From: Nonomuraea africana
GTDB taxonomy: Bacteria; Actinomycetota; Actinomycetes; Streptosporangiales; Streptosporangiaceae
Direction of reading: 5' to 3'
NCBI RefSeq assembly: GCF_014873535.1
Contig: NZ_JADBEF010000001.1
Span: 6,386,001-6,450,000 of the forward strand
DNA length: 64,000 nt
In this document: piece by piece, positions 34,164-43,564 of the stretch
Layout: every line of letters begins with the position of its first letter
Numbering within the stretch: position 1 is the first letter of the stretch
Translations under genes and position numbers: made by a program
Notes under the pieces: model-generated
What the model was told of the DNA's origin: nothing
Databases searched by the model: none
The model's input: only the letters and a program-made list of their open reading frames with translations

Positions 34164-35255
34164 TTAGAGCGCCGAGTCGAGTTTCTTGAGCTGATCCACG
34201 ACGTCGGCGTTCTGCAGCGGCCTGGTGAATCCCACGATGGCGTCGCGTCCCCGGTAGCTGGTGACCTTGATCGGGCCGCACAGCCGGCACCTGGCCTCGA
34301 TCATCTTGCCCTTGGAGACGACCATGCCGACATGTCCCGGACTGTCGGGTCTCGTGCCGGGTCCGGCGTTGAAGAACACCAGGTCGCCCGGCTGCTCCTC
34401 GCCGTCGGGCACCTTCACCCCGAACGGCCACTGCCCGAACGTCGTGCGCGGAATCGTCAGCCCCACGCTCCGATAGGCCATGTAGATGATCCCCGAGCAG
34501 TCGAAGGCGTCGGGTCCCGTGCCACCCCACAGGTACGGCTTGCCACGCTGGTCGAGGGCGTAGGCGAGGATCCTGGCCACCACGTCGTTGGGCGCCGCCT
34601 CGACGAGCGGTTCGTCACAGGCGGAGTCAGCCTGGGGCGGCACCTTGACGGTCCCGTCCTTGGCGTACTTGCGGGCGATCTCCTCGACCTGGTCGACGTA
34701 CCACCAGGCCCGGTTGTACACGAACAGCGACCGCCTGACGTTCTCGGGCGCGCCGTTCCGCTTGAGCATGCGGGCCGCGCCCAGGATCGCGTCGGCCGGG
34801 TTGTAGATGTCGCCCCACCCGTCGCCGTCGCCGTCGGAGGCGTACCCGTTGAACTTCGACGGGATCTTGATCCGCTTGGCCCCGCCCCAGGTGCTCACCA
34901 GGAACTGCATGGGGCCGGCGGCACCCGCGTAGTTGGTGCCGCTCTGGACGCCGGGCAGCGTGGAGCGTCCGTGGTCGGTCTCGCGCTTGCCCACGGCGGC
35001 CAGGATGGTCCACTGGACGCCGATCTTCTTGCCGAACTTCTGGTAGAGCGCGAGGTAGTCGGGCGGTATGTCGGAGGTCGCCCCGTCGGAGGCGGCCTCG
35101 TCCTCCTGCGTGACCTCCTCGCAGTCGGGCAGCCCGCCGCCGCTGATGAAGGAGGGGAAGGAGGTCATCAACATCGGGGACATGATCAGCGCCACCAGTA
35201 CCAGCCCTGCGAGGCCGATCGCCCCGACGATCTTCGTGCGGGGGGAGAGGTTCAC
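34164..35255 (-). CDS. Lytic transglycosylase-NlpC/P60 cell-wall hydrolase (TcpG/VirB1-like)
   Basis: 363-aa bifunctional peptidoglycan enzyme. The N-terminal membrane helix (~8-30) is followed by an SLT-type domain (~60-190) with catalytic Glu in GKRETDHGRS and the AAGPMQF block. The C-terminal NlpC/P60 domain (~220-363) has catalytic Cys in FDCSGIIYMAY and His in PGHVGMVVSKG. Such two-domain enzymes open the wall for monoderm conjugation machines (TcpG, Orf14 of Tn916). The GTG start overlaps the upstream gene by GTGA, placing it as the last gene of the T4SS-like operon. Confidence 0.88.
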   Translation of the reverse strand: MNLSPRTKIVGAIGLAGLVLVALIMSPMLMTSFPSFISGGGLPDCEEVTQEDEAASDGATSDIPPDYLALYQKFGKKIGVQWTILAAVGKRETDHGRSTLPGVQSGTNYAGAAGPMQFLVSTWGGAKRIKIPSKFNGYASDGDGDGWGDIYNPADAILGAARMLKRNGAPENVRRSLFVYNRAWWYVDQVEEIARKYAKDGTVKVPPQADSACDEPLVEAAPNDVVARILAYALDQRGKPYLWGGTGPDAFDCSGIIYMAYRSVGLTIPRTTFGQWPFGVKVPDGEEQPGDLVFFNAGPGTRPDSPGHVGMVVSKGKMIEARCRLCGPIKVTSYRGRDAIVGFTRPLQNADVVDQLKKLDSAL

Positions 35256-35896
35256 CCGGGGCTGTCTCCGTCCTGGCCCTCGTCGGCGGGCTGCAGGTCG
35301 AAGACCCGCCAGTCGGAGCCCATCTGCTGCATCGTGACCGCGTACGCCTCGTCCCGCCTGGTCGGCCCGCTCTTGGCGGAGACCTCCCTGGTGCCCGTGA
35401 CGACGAAGACGATCGAGGTCCTGTCGACCTGCCTGATCTCCTTGACCTTCGCGGTCGCCTGCGAGACCACCTCGTCGGCCCGGTTCGCCTCGACCGTGCC
35501 GGGCGAGGTGATGGTGCGGGTCAGCACGTCGGCCAGGCCCGTCGTGGTGAACACCTTCAGCCTGCCGGCGTAGACCGCGGGGTCCTCGTCGTAGCGGAAG
35601 GTGCCGTAGGCGGCGGTGAAGCGCTCGGCCAGGTCGGCCGCCGCCGCCAGCTCCTGCTTGGTCATGGGCAGGAAGGAGTAGATGTCGAAGGGCGCGTCGC
35701 TGGCCGTCGCCAGCGGGGTGACCACCGCCGGCGCGGCGGCCGACCCCGATCCCGTACGGCCCGCCGTCACCTCCTGACCCGACGTGGGCGGTGCGGTCTC
35801 GGAGTCGGGCCACATCGTCACGAAGATGCCCACCGCCGCCAGCACCAGGACGATCGCGGCGAAGGCCAGCCCTCTCTTGTCACCCGGCTGTGCCAT
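35252..35896 (-). CDS. Small membrane-anchored NTF2/VirB8-like protein of the T4SS cluster
   Basis: 214-aa protein: N-terminal transmembrane helix (~10-27), Ser/Ala/Thr linker, then a ~140-residue domain. The domain (ELAAAADLAERFTAAYGTF and a terminal GSDWRVFDLQPAD) has the helix-then-sheet pattern of NTF2/VirB8 folds. It sits between the VirB6-like gene (2-bp gap) and the cell-wall hydrolase (4-bp overlap), so it is surely part of the same operon. It may be a second periplasm-facing assembly factor beside the TcpC-like protein. The fold is inferred from pattern only. Confidence 0.65.
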   Translation of the reverse strand: MAQPGDKRGLAFAAIVLVLAAVGIFVTMWPDSETAPPTSGQEVTAGRTGSGSAAAPAVVTPLATASDAPFDIYSFLPMTKQELAAAADLAERFTAAYGTFRYDEDPAVYAGRLKVFTTTGLADVLTRTITSPGTVEANRADEVVSQATAKVKEIRQVDRTSIVFVVTGTREVSAKSGPTRRDEAYAVTMQQMGSDWRVFDLQPADEGQDGDSPG

Positions 35897-35898
35897 CG

Positions 35899-38151
35899 TC
35901 AGTCCTTGTCGGGGCTGTTGGGCCGGAGCCAGAACGGCACGGGCGGCTCTTCACTCCTGCCCTCGCTCTTGCGGCTGGGCAGCCACAGCGGCGGCGGCTC
36001 GGAGGAGCGCGCCTGGGGCACGTCCGCCGGCCGTCCCCCACCGGAGGACCCGCCGGAGCCGCGCGAGGACGAGGAGCCCCGGGTGGACGAGGAGCCGCGC
36101 GAGGACGCGCCCGATGAACCCGACGAGCCCGACCCGCCGCCGAACAGCCCGCCGGAGGACCGGGAGCCACGGCCGGAGCGCGTCGTGCCGCCGGATCCGC
36201 CGGATCCGCTCCTTGACGCCCAGCCGCCACCCGATCTACCGCCGAACCAGCCGGAGCCGCGTGACCCGCCGGAGCCCGTGACCCCTGAGCCTCCGGAACC
36301 GCCCGACACCGTCGAGCCGCCCGACCGGACCGGACCGCCCGCGGCCGAACCGCCGGTGCCGGACGTGCCAGGCCCCGAACGCGTCGGCCGCGCCGTACGG
36401 CCCGAGCTGAGGTTGAGCGGCGGCGCGGCGCCGGTGCGCTGCGCGGGCGCCGGCCTGGCGCCCGCCTTGCCCTCGGCGTCGGTGGCCAGTGGCGCCGGCA
36501 CGCGGGTGCCCGAGGGGCTGCCCGCGGCGGCCCCCTCCTCGCCCCTGACCCTGCCCTGCGCGACCGCGGCGCCCACGGCGGCCGAGGCGCCCGCGGTGCC
36601 GCCCGCGGCGGCCGCCTGCAGGACGGGTTCGGCCTTGCGCAGGCCCCAGCGGCCCGCCTTGGTCACGGCGACGGGCGGCAGCGTGGTGGCCGCCCGCTCC
36701 AGGAGCGGCGAGGACGCCGCGTCGCCGAGCATCCTGGTGGTGAGCGTGTGGCCGTTCATCGAGGCGAACAGGTGCTGGAACGGTCGCCGGTAGAAGAAGA
36801 CGGCGATCGTCAGCAGCGCCATGAACAGGATCTGCATGCCCCACGGCAACGCGGTGGAGATGATCAGGGCGTAGCCGTACACGAGCACGCCCAGCACCAG
36901 CGCCAGGACGGCCTGTCTGAGCAGGGTGCCCACCAGCATCTCCACCCAGCGCATCGCGATGATCCGCCCGCTGCCCGGATGGACGCCGATGAGCAGGAAC
37001 ACCGGTCCCATGATCAGCAGCAGCAGGAAGCCGACCTTCAGCACCAGGAGCGAGACCGCCACCAGGAAGATGAGCAGGCCCGCGATGAGCGCGGCCAGCA
37101 GCGCGCCGATGGCGATGCCGAGCCTGCCGCTCCAGTCCTTGCCCTGGAACAGGAAGTAGATCGGGGTGGTGCGCAGCGGGGTGGAGATCTCCTCGTAGGC
37201 GGCCTGGTGCGCGTTGCTGTTCGGGGTCTGGGCGGTCTGTTCCTGTCTGTCGATCGCCTGGACGTCGAGGAGCTTGGCGCCGAAGTCGCGGATCACCGGC
37301 GCGTTGGGGTCGGAGGTGCCGAACTGGCCGACCAGCCACGGCTTGCACACCAGCGTGGACCACAGGGCGTCGGCGTTCTGGTCGACGCCGGGCGTGCCGG
37401 TCCTGCCGTAGCCGCCCTGCACGGCCTTCTCGTCCGTCGAACCCTTGGTGGGCAGGCAGGAGGTGCCGCCCGCGCCCGGCAGGCCGGAGAAGGCCTGGTT
37501 GACGACCTCGGTGGTCTTGTCCGTGACGATCTTGCCGAGCCCGGTGAAGTCACCTGGACGGCTGAAGAACCACACCGCGACGGTGACCGCGAGGACCATC
37601 CACACGACGGCCTCGGTGGTGACCGACGCCCTGCGCCTGAACAGGCCGTACCAGGCCAGCCAGATGGCGGCCAGGATGATGATCGGCTGCAGGAACGGCC
37701 AGTACATGGCGTTGGCGAGGTTCTCGACGATGTCGTCGACGACGTCCTTGATGGACTGCAGCGGGCCCTCGGTCGCCGCCGCCTGGTACGTCGTGATCGT
37801 CAACCGGTCGACGGCCTTCGCCCAGTCGAAGATCATGTTCGCCCACGAGTTGCCGAGCACGGCGGCCACGTCGCTGCACCCGAGCCCCTCGGTGTGCCAG
37901 AACTGGCCGCTCATGCCATACCGGGCGTAGTTGGTGGTCGCCTGGGGCGCCGCCGCCGCCGCGTCGGGCGGCGGCGGTTGCAGCAGGCCGTCGACACCGC
38001 TGCCGACGAGCTGCGGGGCGAGGTCGGGTGAAAGGTCACAGAACGGAGCGGCGGCGGCCGCCGTGCCCGAGGGCAGGGCGAGCGGGAGCGCGAGCATGCC
38101 GACGAGCAGCACCAGCGCCAGCGTCAGCCGCCGACGTAGTCGGCCCTTCAT
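35899..38151 (-). CDS. VirB6/TrbL/TcpH-like polytopic membrane protein with Ser/Gly tail
   Basis: 750-aa protein: signal peptide (~10-35), a Cys-containing extracellular domain, two helices around 160-205, a second extracellular loop, then four or five dense helices (about 330-470, e.g. LLIFLVAVSLLVLKVGFLLL). The last ~280 residues are Ala/Pro then Ser/Gly/Arg-rich and probably cytoplasmic and disordered, ending LWLPSRKSEG and FWLRPNSPDKD. Position next to VirB4 and its topology match the channel-forming VirB6/TcpH component. The ATG overlaps the virB4-like stop by 4 bp. Confidence 0.78.
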   Translation of the reverse strand: MKGRLRRRLTLALVLLVGMLALPLALPSGTAAAAAPFCDLSPDLAPQLVGSGVDGLLQPPPPDAAAAAPQATTNYARYGMSGQFWHTEGLGCSDVAAVLGNSWANMIFDWAKAVDRLTITTYQAAATEGPLQSIKDVVDDIVENLANAMYWPFLQPIIILAAIWLAWYGLFRRRASVTTEAVVWMVLAVTVAVWFFSRPGDFTGLGKIVTDKTTEVVNQAFSGLPGAGGTSCLPTKGSTDEKAVQGGYGRTGTPGVDQNADALWSTLVCKPWLVGQFGTSDPNAPVIRDFGAKLLDVQAIDRQEQTAQTPNSNAHQAAYEEISTPLRTTPIYFLFQGKDWSGRLGIAIGALLAALIAGLLIFLVAVSLLVLKVGFLLLLIMGPVFLLIGVHPGSGRIIAMRWVEMLVGTLLRQAVLALVLGVLVYGYALIISTALPWGMQILFMALLTIAVFFYRRPFQHLFASMNGHTLTTRMLGDAASSPLLERAATTLPPVAVTKAGRWGLRKAEPVLQAAAAGGTAGASAAVGAAVAQGRVRGEEGAAAGSPSGTRVPAPLATDAEGKAGARPAPAQRTGAAPPLNLSSGRTARPTRSGPGTSGTGGSAAGGPVRSGGSTVSGGSGGSGVTGSGGSRGSGWFGGRSGGGWASRSGSGGSGGTTRSGRGSRSSGGLFGGGSGSSGSSGASSRGSSSTRGSSSSRGSGGSSGGGRPADVPQARSSEPPPLWLPSRKSEGRSEEPPVPFWLRPNSPDKD

Positions 38152-40622
38152 GAACGTACCTCCTGCGCTCCTGTCACTCCCCCGCGAATATGATCATGCC
38201 CGTTCTCCCCGGGTTTGTCGTGCGTCGGGTTCGTGTCGAGCCACCGCAGCAGCTCTTCGGAGATCAGGTCTACGCCTATGCGGCCCGCTCTGCCATCGAG
38301 ATCACGGAAAATGCATTCGCCGTTGCCCAGAGATCGCAGAACCGCCTTGTGCTCCTCCGAGGCCTCCACGCCGAGCAAAGCCATGACGTGGTCGACCTCC
38401 ACCCGTTCGGTGGAGCGGAAGGCGAAGACCGAGGAGAGACAGTTGGTCACCTGCTCGTTGAGAAGGTCTCCCGCGTTCTGCGAGACCAGGACGAGCGCGG
38501 TGTTGCGGGAGCGGCCCATCCGGCTGACCTCGGGCACCAGCTTGGCGCCCTCCGGCGTGGAGGTGATCGCCCACGCCTCGTCGAGGAAGATCGCCTTGGG
38601 CGCGCGCCGGTCGAGGCCGTTCATGAGCCTGCGGGCGAACTGCGAGACCAGATAGAGCAGCGCCACCGACAGCCGCTGCTCGTAGGAGTAGTCGTCGCGG
38701 CCCGTGGTCGCGTCGGGCAGGGTGAGGCCGCCTAGCGTGAAGACGGTCGTCCACCCCTCGGAGTCGATCTGCTCGCCGCCCGAGGGGTCGAAGCAGAGCC
38801 TGGCCAGATGCATCTCCGACATCGAGCGCAGCACGGCCCCGAGGTTCTTGGAAGCCGCGTCGTCGGCCTGCTCGAGGAAGTCGACGACCTTGCCGAGAGA
38901 GGGGTCGGGCGCGTTGGAGACCGCGGCGACCGCCTGGATCATCGCCGACTCGCGCTCCTCCGACATGCGCGGCAGCAGCAGGCGCAGCGTCTCCGTCGCC
39001 ATCGTCTTCTTGGCGGCGATGTCGTCGCCGAAGGAGAACGGGTCGAGCAGTCCTGGCGCGGCCGAGCCCAGCGGGATGATCCTGGCCTTGCGCTCGCGCT
39101 TCTGCAGCAGCTGCACCAGCGACTCGGCGTCGCCCTTGGGGTCGATCACCGCGACCGTCACCCCGCGCAGCGCCATCTGGTAGATCATCAGCAGCGCGAG
39201 CGTGGTCTTGCCGCCGCCGGGCTCACCGGTGATCGCGATGGCCGTCGGCCTGTTGCGGGAGGCCGCCACCAGCGGGTCGAAGTGCACGATGCTGCGGGCG
39301 CGGCCGACCGTCTCTCCGATGTACGGCCCGTGCCAGCCCGCCTCGGTCTCGATCCGGTCGCCGAGGTCGACCGTCGCGGTCGCCATCCCGCCCGCGATCG
39401 TGCGCAGCGGCTGGCGCTGGGCATAGGCGTTGACGGTCACCTTCTCCCCCGGCAGCGCCTCGCAGAACAGCGAGAACTGGTCGCCGGTGGAGTGGACGAT
39501 GTCGATGCCCATGTCGCGGTAGTGCTCGACGACCGCCTCCACCCGCTGCAGGCAGATCTCCTCGGTCGGGGCGCTGACGACGAGGCGGTGCCAGCCGTAC
39601 ACGAAGGGCAGTCGCTCCTTGGTGATGCCGTGCTCCAGCATGCGGGCCGCGTCGATCTGCTCGGCCAGCGCGATCGGCGCCTCCGCGCCCGCCTCGCGGA
39701 TGTGGATGTCCATGTCGCGGGCGTGCGCGAGCTTGCGCGCGACGTCCTTGGACGCCTTGACCGGCGGGATCAGCCGCATCCTGCTCGAGATCTCCACGGG
39801 GAAGGGGAGCTGGTCGGCGAAGTGCATCCACGGCTCGCCGTCGGGGAAGGGCATCAGGTCGGGGAAGCGGGCGAAGGACAGGTGCGCCACGTAGGAGTCG
39901 CCCTGCGGCTGCACGATGCGCAGGAACGACCTGCCGTTGTGGATCTGCCCCTCGACCAGCGACTCGATCTCGCCCTTGCCCCAGCGACGCTTCGGGCTGG
40001 CGCTGGCGGGCGGGTCGCCGAGCGAGGCGGTCGCCGCGTGCCTGAACAACCAGGCGACCTCGCCCGAGGTGGCGTGGCGGGCGTACAGGGCGCTGGAGGC
40101 CAGCGCCCTGCCCAGGCGCTCGGCCTGCTCGGTCCACTTGGTGATCTCGCTGTCCGGCACGTGGTCGTCGTCGAGGCCCAGCGCCTTCTCGCTGCGCTGG
40201 TAGAAGCCGAACAGCTGCGACAGCACGCCCGCGCCGAGCTGCCTGCCGCGCGGGCCGAGCCGTACGCCGAGGTAGACCTCCTTGGACCAGAAGTCCTTGG
40301 CCCAGACGTGCCGGTACATCTCCTCCAGGTAGTCGCGCCAGCCGGGCCCCTCGTCCGAGGTCGCGTTGAGCGCCATCGCCCATTCGGCCGCGGGATATGC
40401 CCGGTGCGCGACCCGCAGGTGCACCTCGGCGTCCGGCATGCGGATCGCCGCCAGGGCGATCGTGATGTTGGTGGCGAGCGCCTCGCGCTCCTCCGGCGTG
40501 ACGAACTCGTAGCTGACCGTCGGCAGCCTGAAGTACGCCCACGCGGAGCTCTCCGTCAGCAGGATGCGATCGTCGAAATAGCGGACCGCCAGACGCTGGT
40601 GCGCCCGAGTCGACCTGCTCAT
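38148..40622 (-). CDS. VirB4/TcpF-like conjugation-type ATPase
   Basis: 824-aa AAA ATPase that powers type IV secretion. The N-terminal ~430 residues are the VirB4 assembly region (RLAVRYFDDRILLTE, RPTAIA). The motor domain has Walker A ITGEPGGGKTTLALLM (about 440), VIDPKGDAES, Walker B KAIFLDEAWAIT (about 680), and the arginine-finger region GRSRNTALVLVSQ. ATG 40622 with AGGGGG 4 nt upstream gives the conserved N-terminus; longer frames upstream are non-coding. The stop overlaps the VirB6-like gene. A 90-bp nested inverted repeat separates it from the TcpE-ParA gene. Confidence 0.9.
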   Translation of the reverse strand: MSRSTRAHQRLAVRYFDDRILLTESSAWAYFRLPTVSYEFVTPEEREALATNITIALAAIRMPDAEVHLRVAHRAYPAAEWAMALNATSDEGPGWRDYLEEMYRHVWAKDFWSKEVYLGVRLGPRGRQLGAGVLSQLFGFYQRSEKALGLDDDHVPDSEITKWTEQAERLGRALASSALYARHATSGEVAWLFRHAATASLGDPPASASPKRRWGKGEIESLVEGQIHNGRSFLRIVQPQGDSYVAHLSFARFPDLMPFPDGEPWMHFADQLPFPVEISSRMRLIPPVKASKDVARKLAHARDMDIHIREAGAEAPIALAEQIDAARMLEHGITKERLPFVYGWHRLVVSAPTEEICLQRVEAVVEHYRDMGIDIVHSTGDQFSLFCEALPGEKVTVNAYAQRQPLRTIAGGMATATVDLGDRIETEAGWHGPYIGETVGRARSIVHFDPLVAASRNRPTAIAITGEPGGGKTTLALLMIYQMALRGVTVAVIDPKGDAESLVQLLQKRERKARIIPLGSAAPGLLDPFSFGDDIAAKKTMATETLRLLLPRMSEERESAMIQAVAAVSNAPDPSLGKVVDFLEQADDAASKNLGAVLRSMSEMHLARLCFDPSGGEQIDSEGWTTVFTLGGLTLPDATTGRDDYSYEQRLSVALLYLVSQFARRLMNGLDRRAPKAIFLDEAWAITSTPEGAKLVPEVSRMGRSRNTALVLVSQNAGDLLNEQVTNCLSSVFAFRSTERVEVDHVMALLGVEASEEHKAVLRSLGNGECIFRDLDGRAGRIGVDLISEELLRWLDTNPTHDKPGENGHDHIRGGVTGAQEVRS

Positions 40623-40652
40623 GCCGCCCCCTCTGCGCATGAGCTTCGCTGG

Positions 40653-40742
40653 CCAGTGAGAAGCGTGCTCATCAGACCGCCATACCTCCGTCATGCCCGT
40701 TGCTCGATGCGATGGCGGTCCGCCTTGCGCGCTTCTCACTGG
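40653..40742. promoter_or_regulatory. 90-bp nested inverted repeat between tcpE-parA and virB4-like genes
   Basis: The outer arms CCAGTGAGAAGCG / CGCTTCTCACTGG (40653-40665, 40730-40742) and inner arms GACCGCCAT / ATGGCGGTC (40675-40683, 40712-40720) are all perfect and share one centre. The gaps between outer and inner arms are 9 nt on both sides, with a 28-nt central loop. It could be an RNA hairpin attenuating or stabilising the operon transcript, or a protein-binding cruciform. Confidence 0.75.
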
Positions 40743-40754
40743 GTGCCCGGGGGA

Positions 40755-43463
40755 TCACTGGGCCACTTCCTCCTCGCTAGGACGTGTGCTCTGTGCTGAT
40801 GCGAATCCCGCCACCACGACTCCGGCCAGGGCGAGGTAGGCCCGCCGTCCCGCCGGTCGCAGCCGGCCCGGCTCGACGGGCTCGGTGCCGCCCTGCGCCA
40901 GGTCGTCCTCCCACGGCACTCTGACGATCGCCCTGCACCGGCCCCTGGCCACCGCCTCGGCCTGCTCGACGTCGGTCATGCTGCGCCTGCTCACGCCGTT
41001 GACCACCATGACCGCCCGCCTGCGCAGGTCGGCACAGCCGTGCCCGTCGAGCCACTCGTACGTCATCGCCACCGCCTCCGCGGCGTCCTCGCTGGCGGGG
41101 ACCACCAGCACCAGCTGGTCGGCGTACGGCAGGACGCGCGCGGCCAGGGCGGGGGCGGGGTCGATGACGGCCAGCTTGTAGTGGTGGTCGAGCAGCCTCA
41201 TCGCCTGGCCGAGCCGGTGGTCGGAGTAGAGCGTGCGGTCGGCCAGGCGCTGCTCGGCGCCGATGTCGGTGTCGGCGGCGACGACCTCGAGCCCGCTGCC
41301 GGTGCGGGTGGTGAAGGCGCGCATGCTCAGGTAGCCGCTGATCTGGTCGAGCCCCGACAGCAGGCTGGTCAGCGTCTCGGGCGAGTCGACCTTGATGCGG
41401 CTGGTCAGCGTGGTGCCGCCGGTGCTCGCGTCGACCGCGAGCACGCGGTCGTCGCGGTAGTGGGCGAAGGTGTGGCCGAGCATCAGCGCGGTGGTGCTCT
41501 GGCCGGCGCCGCCCGTGCAGCCGAGCACGACGACCCGTCTGCTGCCGCCGAACACCGCGCGCGTGCGCGCCTCGTCGATCTCAGACCCGTCGGTACGGCT
41601 GCCGCCACCGCCGACGACCACCTGGGCGAGTCTGCGCCAGCCGCCTGAGGAGTCGCGGCCGACGACGGATTCGACCCTGCGCACCCTGGTCTCGTTGCGT
41701 GGGCCGGGGACGGCCGCGCCGGGGTTGGCGGGTGCGGCCGCGGCGGGCACCGCCCTGATGGTCAACGGGGGCGGCTGCGCCTTGGGCAACTCGGCCGCGG
41801 TCTTGGCCGGCGTGTCAGTGGCCGGCGTGCCAGTGGCCGGGGTGGCCTTGGGCGGGGTGGCCTTGGGCGGGGTGGCCTTGGGCGGCGTGGTCCGCGGGGG
41901 CGTCATGGCGGGCGGCCTGGCCGGCGGCGTCATGGGGGACGCCTTGGGACTCGGCGTGGCGGGGGACATCGGCTGCGCCGGGCCGTCCTGCCGGTCGGCG
42001 GGGGCCGGCCTGCTCGGGGAGATCGAGGGAGGCGTGCGTGGCTTGGACGAGGGGGTGGGCGGCCAGACTCGCGGCGAGGCGGGCAGGACGACGGCGGCGG
42101 TCCTCGGCGGCTGCCCCTTGCGGTGCTGGTCCCGCGCCTGATCCTCGGCCTGGGCCACGTCGACGATTTCCACGGACTCGACCGCTTCCGCCTCAGCGAC
42201 CTCCGACGGACTCGCCGTCGATGCCGCCACCTCAGACCCGATCACCTCAGAACCAGCCACCTCAGAACCAGCCACCTCGGGGCCGGCAGCCTCGGGGCCG
42301 GCAGCTTCGGATCGGCCTGCCTTGACAGGCTCGAGGAGGCTGGCCGGCTCGGGGGCGGCGGGTGCGGTGCCGAGCGGCTCGGGGGTGATGAGTGCGGGAG
42401 GGGTCGGGTCGGACGGGCCTGGGGCGTCCGCTGTGGCGGCCAGTCTGCGCAGGCGTCGGAGCGCCTCGGTGCCGATGGGCTTGGCGGGCGAAGGGGCGCG
42501 GCTCTCCGAGGGCTCGGATCGCGATCCCCACCGGGAGGCGGGTGCGGGAGCCTCGTCGACGGTCGGAGCGTCGGCCAGGCGAGAGTTGTCGCGGACCTCG
42601 ACGACACCCTGCGCGCTCTCCTTCTGAGGAGCCCCCTCGGAGACCTCCACCACGGACTCGCCCTTGGCGGTTCCCCTGCGGCTCCCGTGGGAGGCGTCCA
42701 GGAGCTCACCGAGCCGCGCGGCGGCGGCGGCCTCATGGGACTCGGCCACCGGCTCGGCGGACGCGCTCTGACGTACAGGAAGCGCAGAGGAGGCCGCCTG
42801 CCGTACCGAAGGCCCGGGGAGAGCCGGCTGCCGGGTGGCGGGCTCGCTCTGCCGTACCCCGGAGTCGGGGGAAGCCGTCTGGCGGAGCGTGGTTTCGGCG
42901 GTGAGGGCGGGGGCGGTGCCGCGGCCCGTCGCGCCCGAGAGGCCCCGGCGCAGCGTGGCGGGCTCGGCGACCGGAGCGCGGGCGGCGGCGGCCGCCGCGG
43001 CGGCGACGGCCGGCCGTACCTCGCGGGCCTTGTCGACCACCGGGACGGCCTGGCGCCTGCGGGCGCCCGCGCGGGCCTTGATCCTGACGGGGGCGGGCGC
43101 GGCGCGCCAGACCCTGCCGGAGAAGGTGACGGACTCGGGCTCGCCCGACGGCGTGAGGCGGCACCAGGAGCGCGGCTCGCCCATGTAGCGCAGCTGCGAC
43201 TGCAACAGTTCGGTGAGCCTCTTGCTCTCGATGACGGGGCGGGTGGACAGCCACGTCACGACGCCTGGCGGCACGAGGTAGAGCACGTGCCACGGGGTCT
43301 CGAAGGAGATGCCGACCAGCCAGAGCAGCAGGGACCAGGGAGCGAGCACGCCGACGAACACGCCGATCCAGACGATCGGGAGCGGCATGGGCAGCCGTAG
43401 GTCGTACAGCTTGTAGAGCCGCTTCTCGATGCGCCAGATGTTCGTATAGGTAGGCAGGTCCAC
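40755..43463 (-). CDS. TcpE-family membrane domain fused to a ParA/MinD-like ATPase domain
   Basis: 902-aa fusion. Residues 1-120 form the TcpE conjugation membrane domain (TNIWRIEKRLYKLYDLRLP, two helices at ~28-70). Residues ~125-630 are low-complexity Ala/Pro/Glu/Thr with short repeats (PPKAT, GPEVAGSEVAGSEV). Residues ~640-900 are a ParA/MinD-like domain with VVVLGCTGGAGQSTTAL, VLAVDAS and LAVIDPAP. The P-loop Lys is replaced by Gln (GAGQS) and the ParA signature Lys is absent, so ATP hydrolysis may be lost. GTG 43463 has GGAGGA 4 nt upstream. It may position or polarise the secretion apparatus; that role is inference. Confidence 0.82.
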   Translation of the reverse strand: MDLPTYTNIWRIEKRLYKLYDLRLPMPLPIVWIGVFVGVLAPWSLLLWLVGISFETPWHVLYLVPPGVVTWLSTRPVIESKRLTELLQSQLRYMGEPRSWCRLTPSGEPESVTFSGRVWRAAPAPVRIKARAGARRRQAVPVVDKAREVRPAVAAAAAAAARAPVAEPATLRRGLSGATGRGTAPALTAETTLRQTASPDSGVRQSEPATRQPALPGPSVRQAASSALPVRQSASAEPVAESHEAAAAARLGELLDASHGSRRGTAKGESVVEVSEGAPQKESAQGVVEVRDNSRLADAPTVDEAPAPASRWGSRSEPSESRAPSPAKPIGTEALRRLRRLAATADAPGPSDPTPPALITPEPLGTAPAAPEPASLLEPVKAGRSEAAGPEAAGPEVAGSEVAGSEVIGSEVAASTASPSEVAEAEAVESVEIVDVAQAEDQARDQHRKGQPPRTAAVVLPASPRVWPPTPSSKPRTPPSISPSRPAPADRQDGPAQPMSPATPSPKASPMTPPARPPAMTPPRTTPPKATPPKATPPKATPATGTPATDTPAKTAAELPKAQPPPLTIRAVPAAAAPANPGAAVPGPRNETRVRRVESVVGRDSSGGWRRLAQVVVGGGGSRTDGSEIDEARTRAVFGGSRRVVVLGCTGGAGQSTTALMLGHTFAHYRDDRVLAVDASTGGTTLTSRIKVDSPETLTSLLSGLDQISGYLSMRAFTTRTGSGLEVVAADTDIGAEQRLADRTLYSDHRLGQAMRLLDHHYKLAVIDPAPALAARVLPYADQLVLVVPASEDAAEAVAMTYEWLDGHGCADLRRRAVMVVNGVSRRSMTDVEQAEAVARGRCRAIVRVPWEDDLAQGGTEPVEPGRLRPAGRRAYLALAGVVVAGFASAQSTRPSEEEVAQ

Positions 43464-43564
43464 GCGGTCCTCCTCTCCGCCCTCGCTCGCAGCCGCCGCT
43501 GCCTCTCGTTCAATGACCGCCTCAGAGCGGTCTCAACCCTCCCGATACCGACAGGGAGAGGTGC

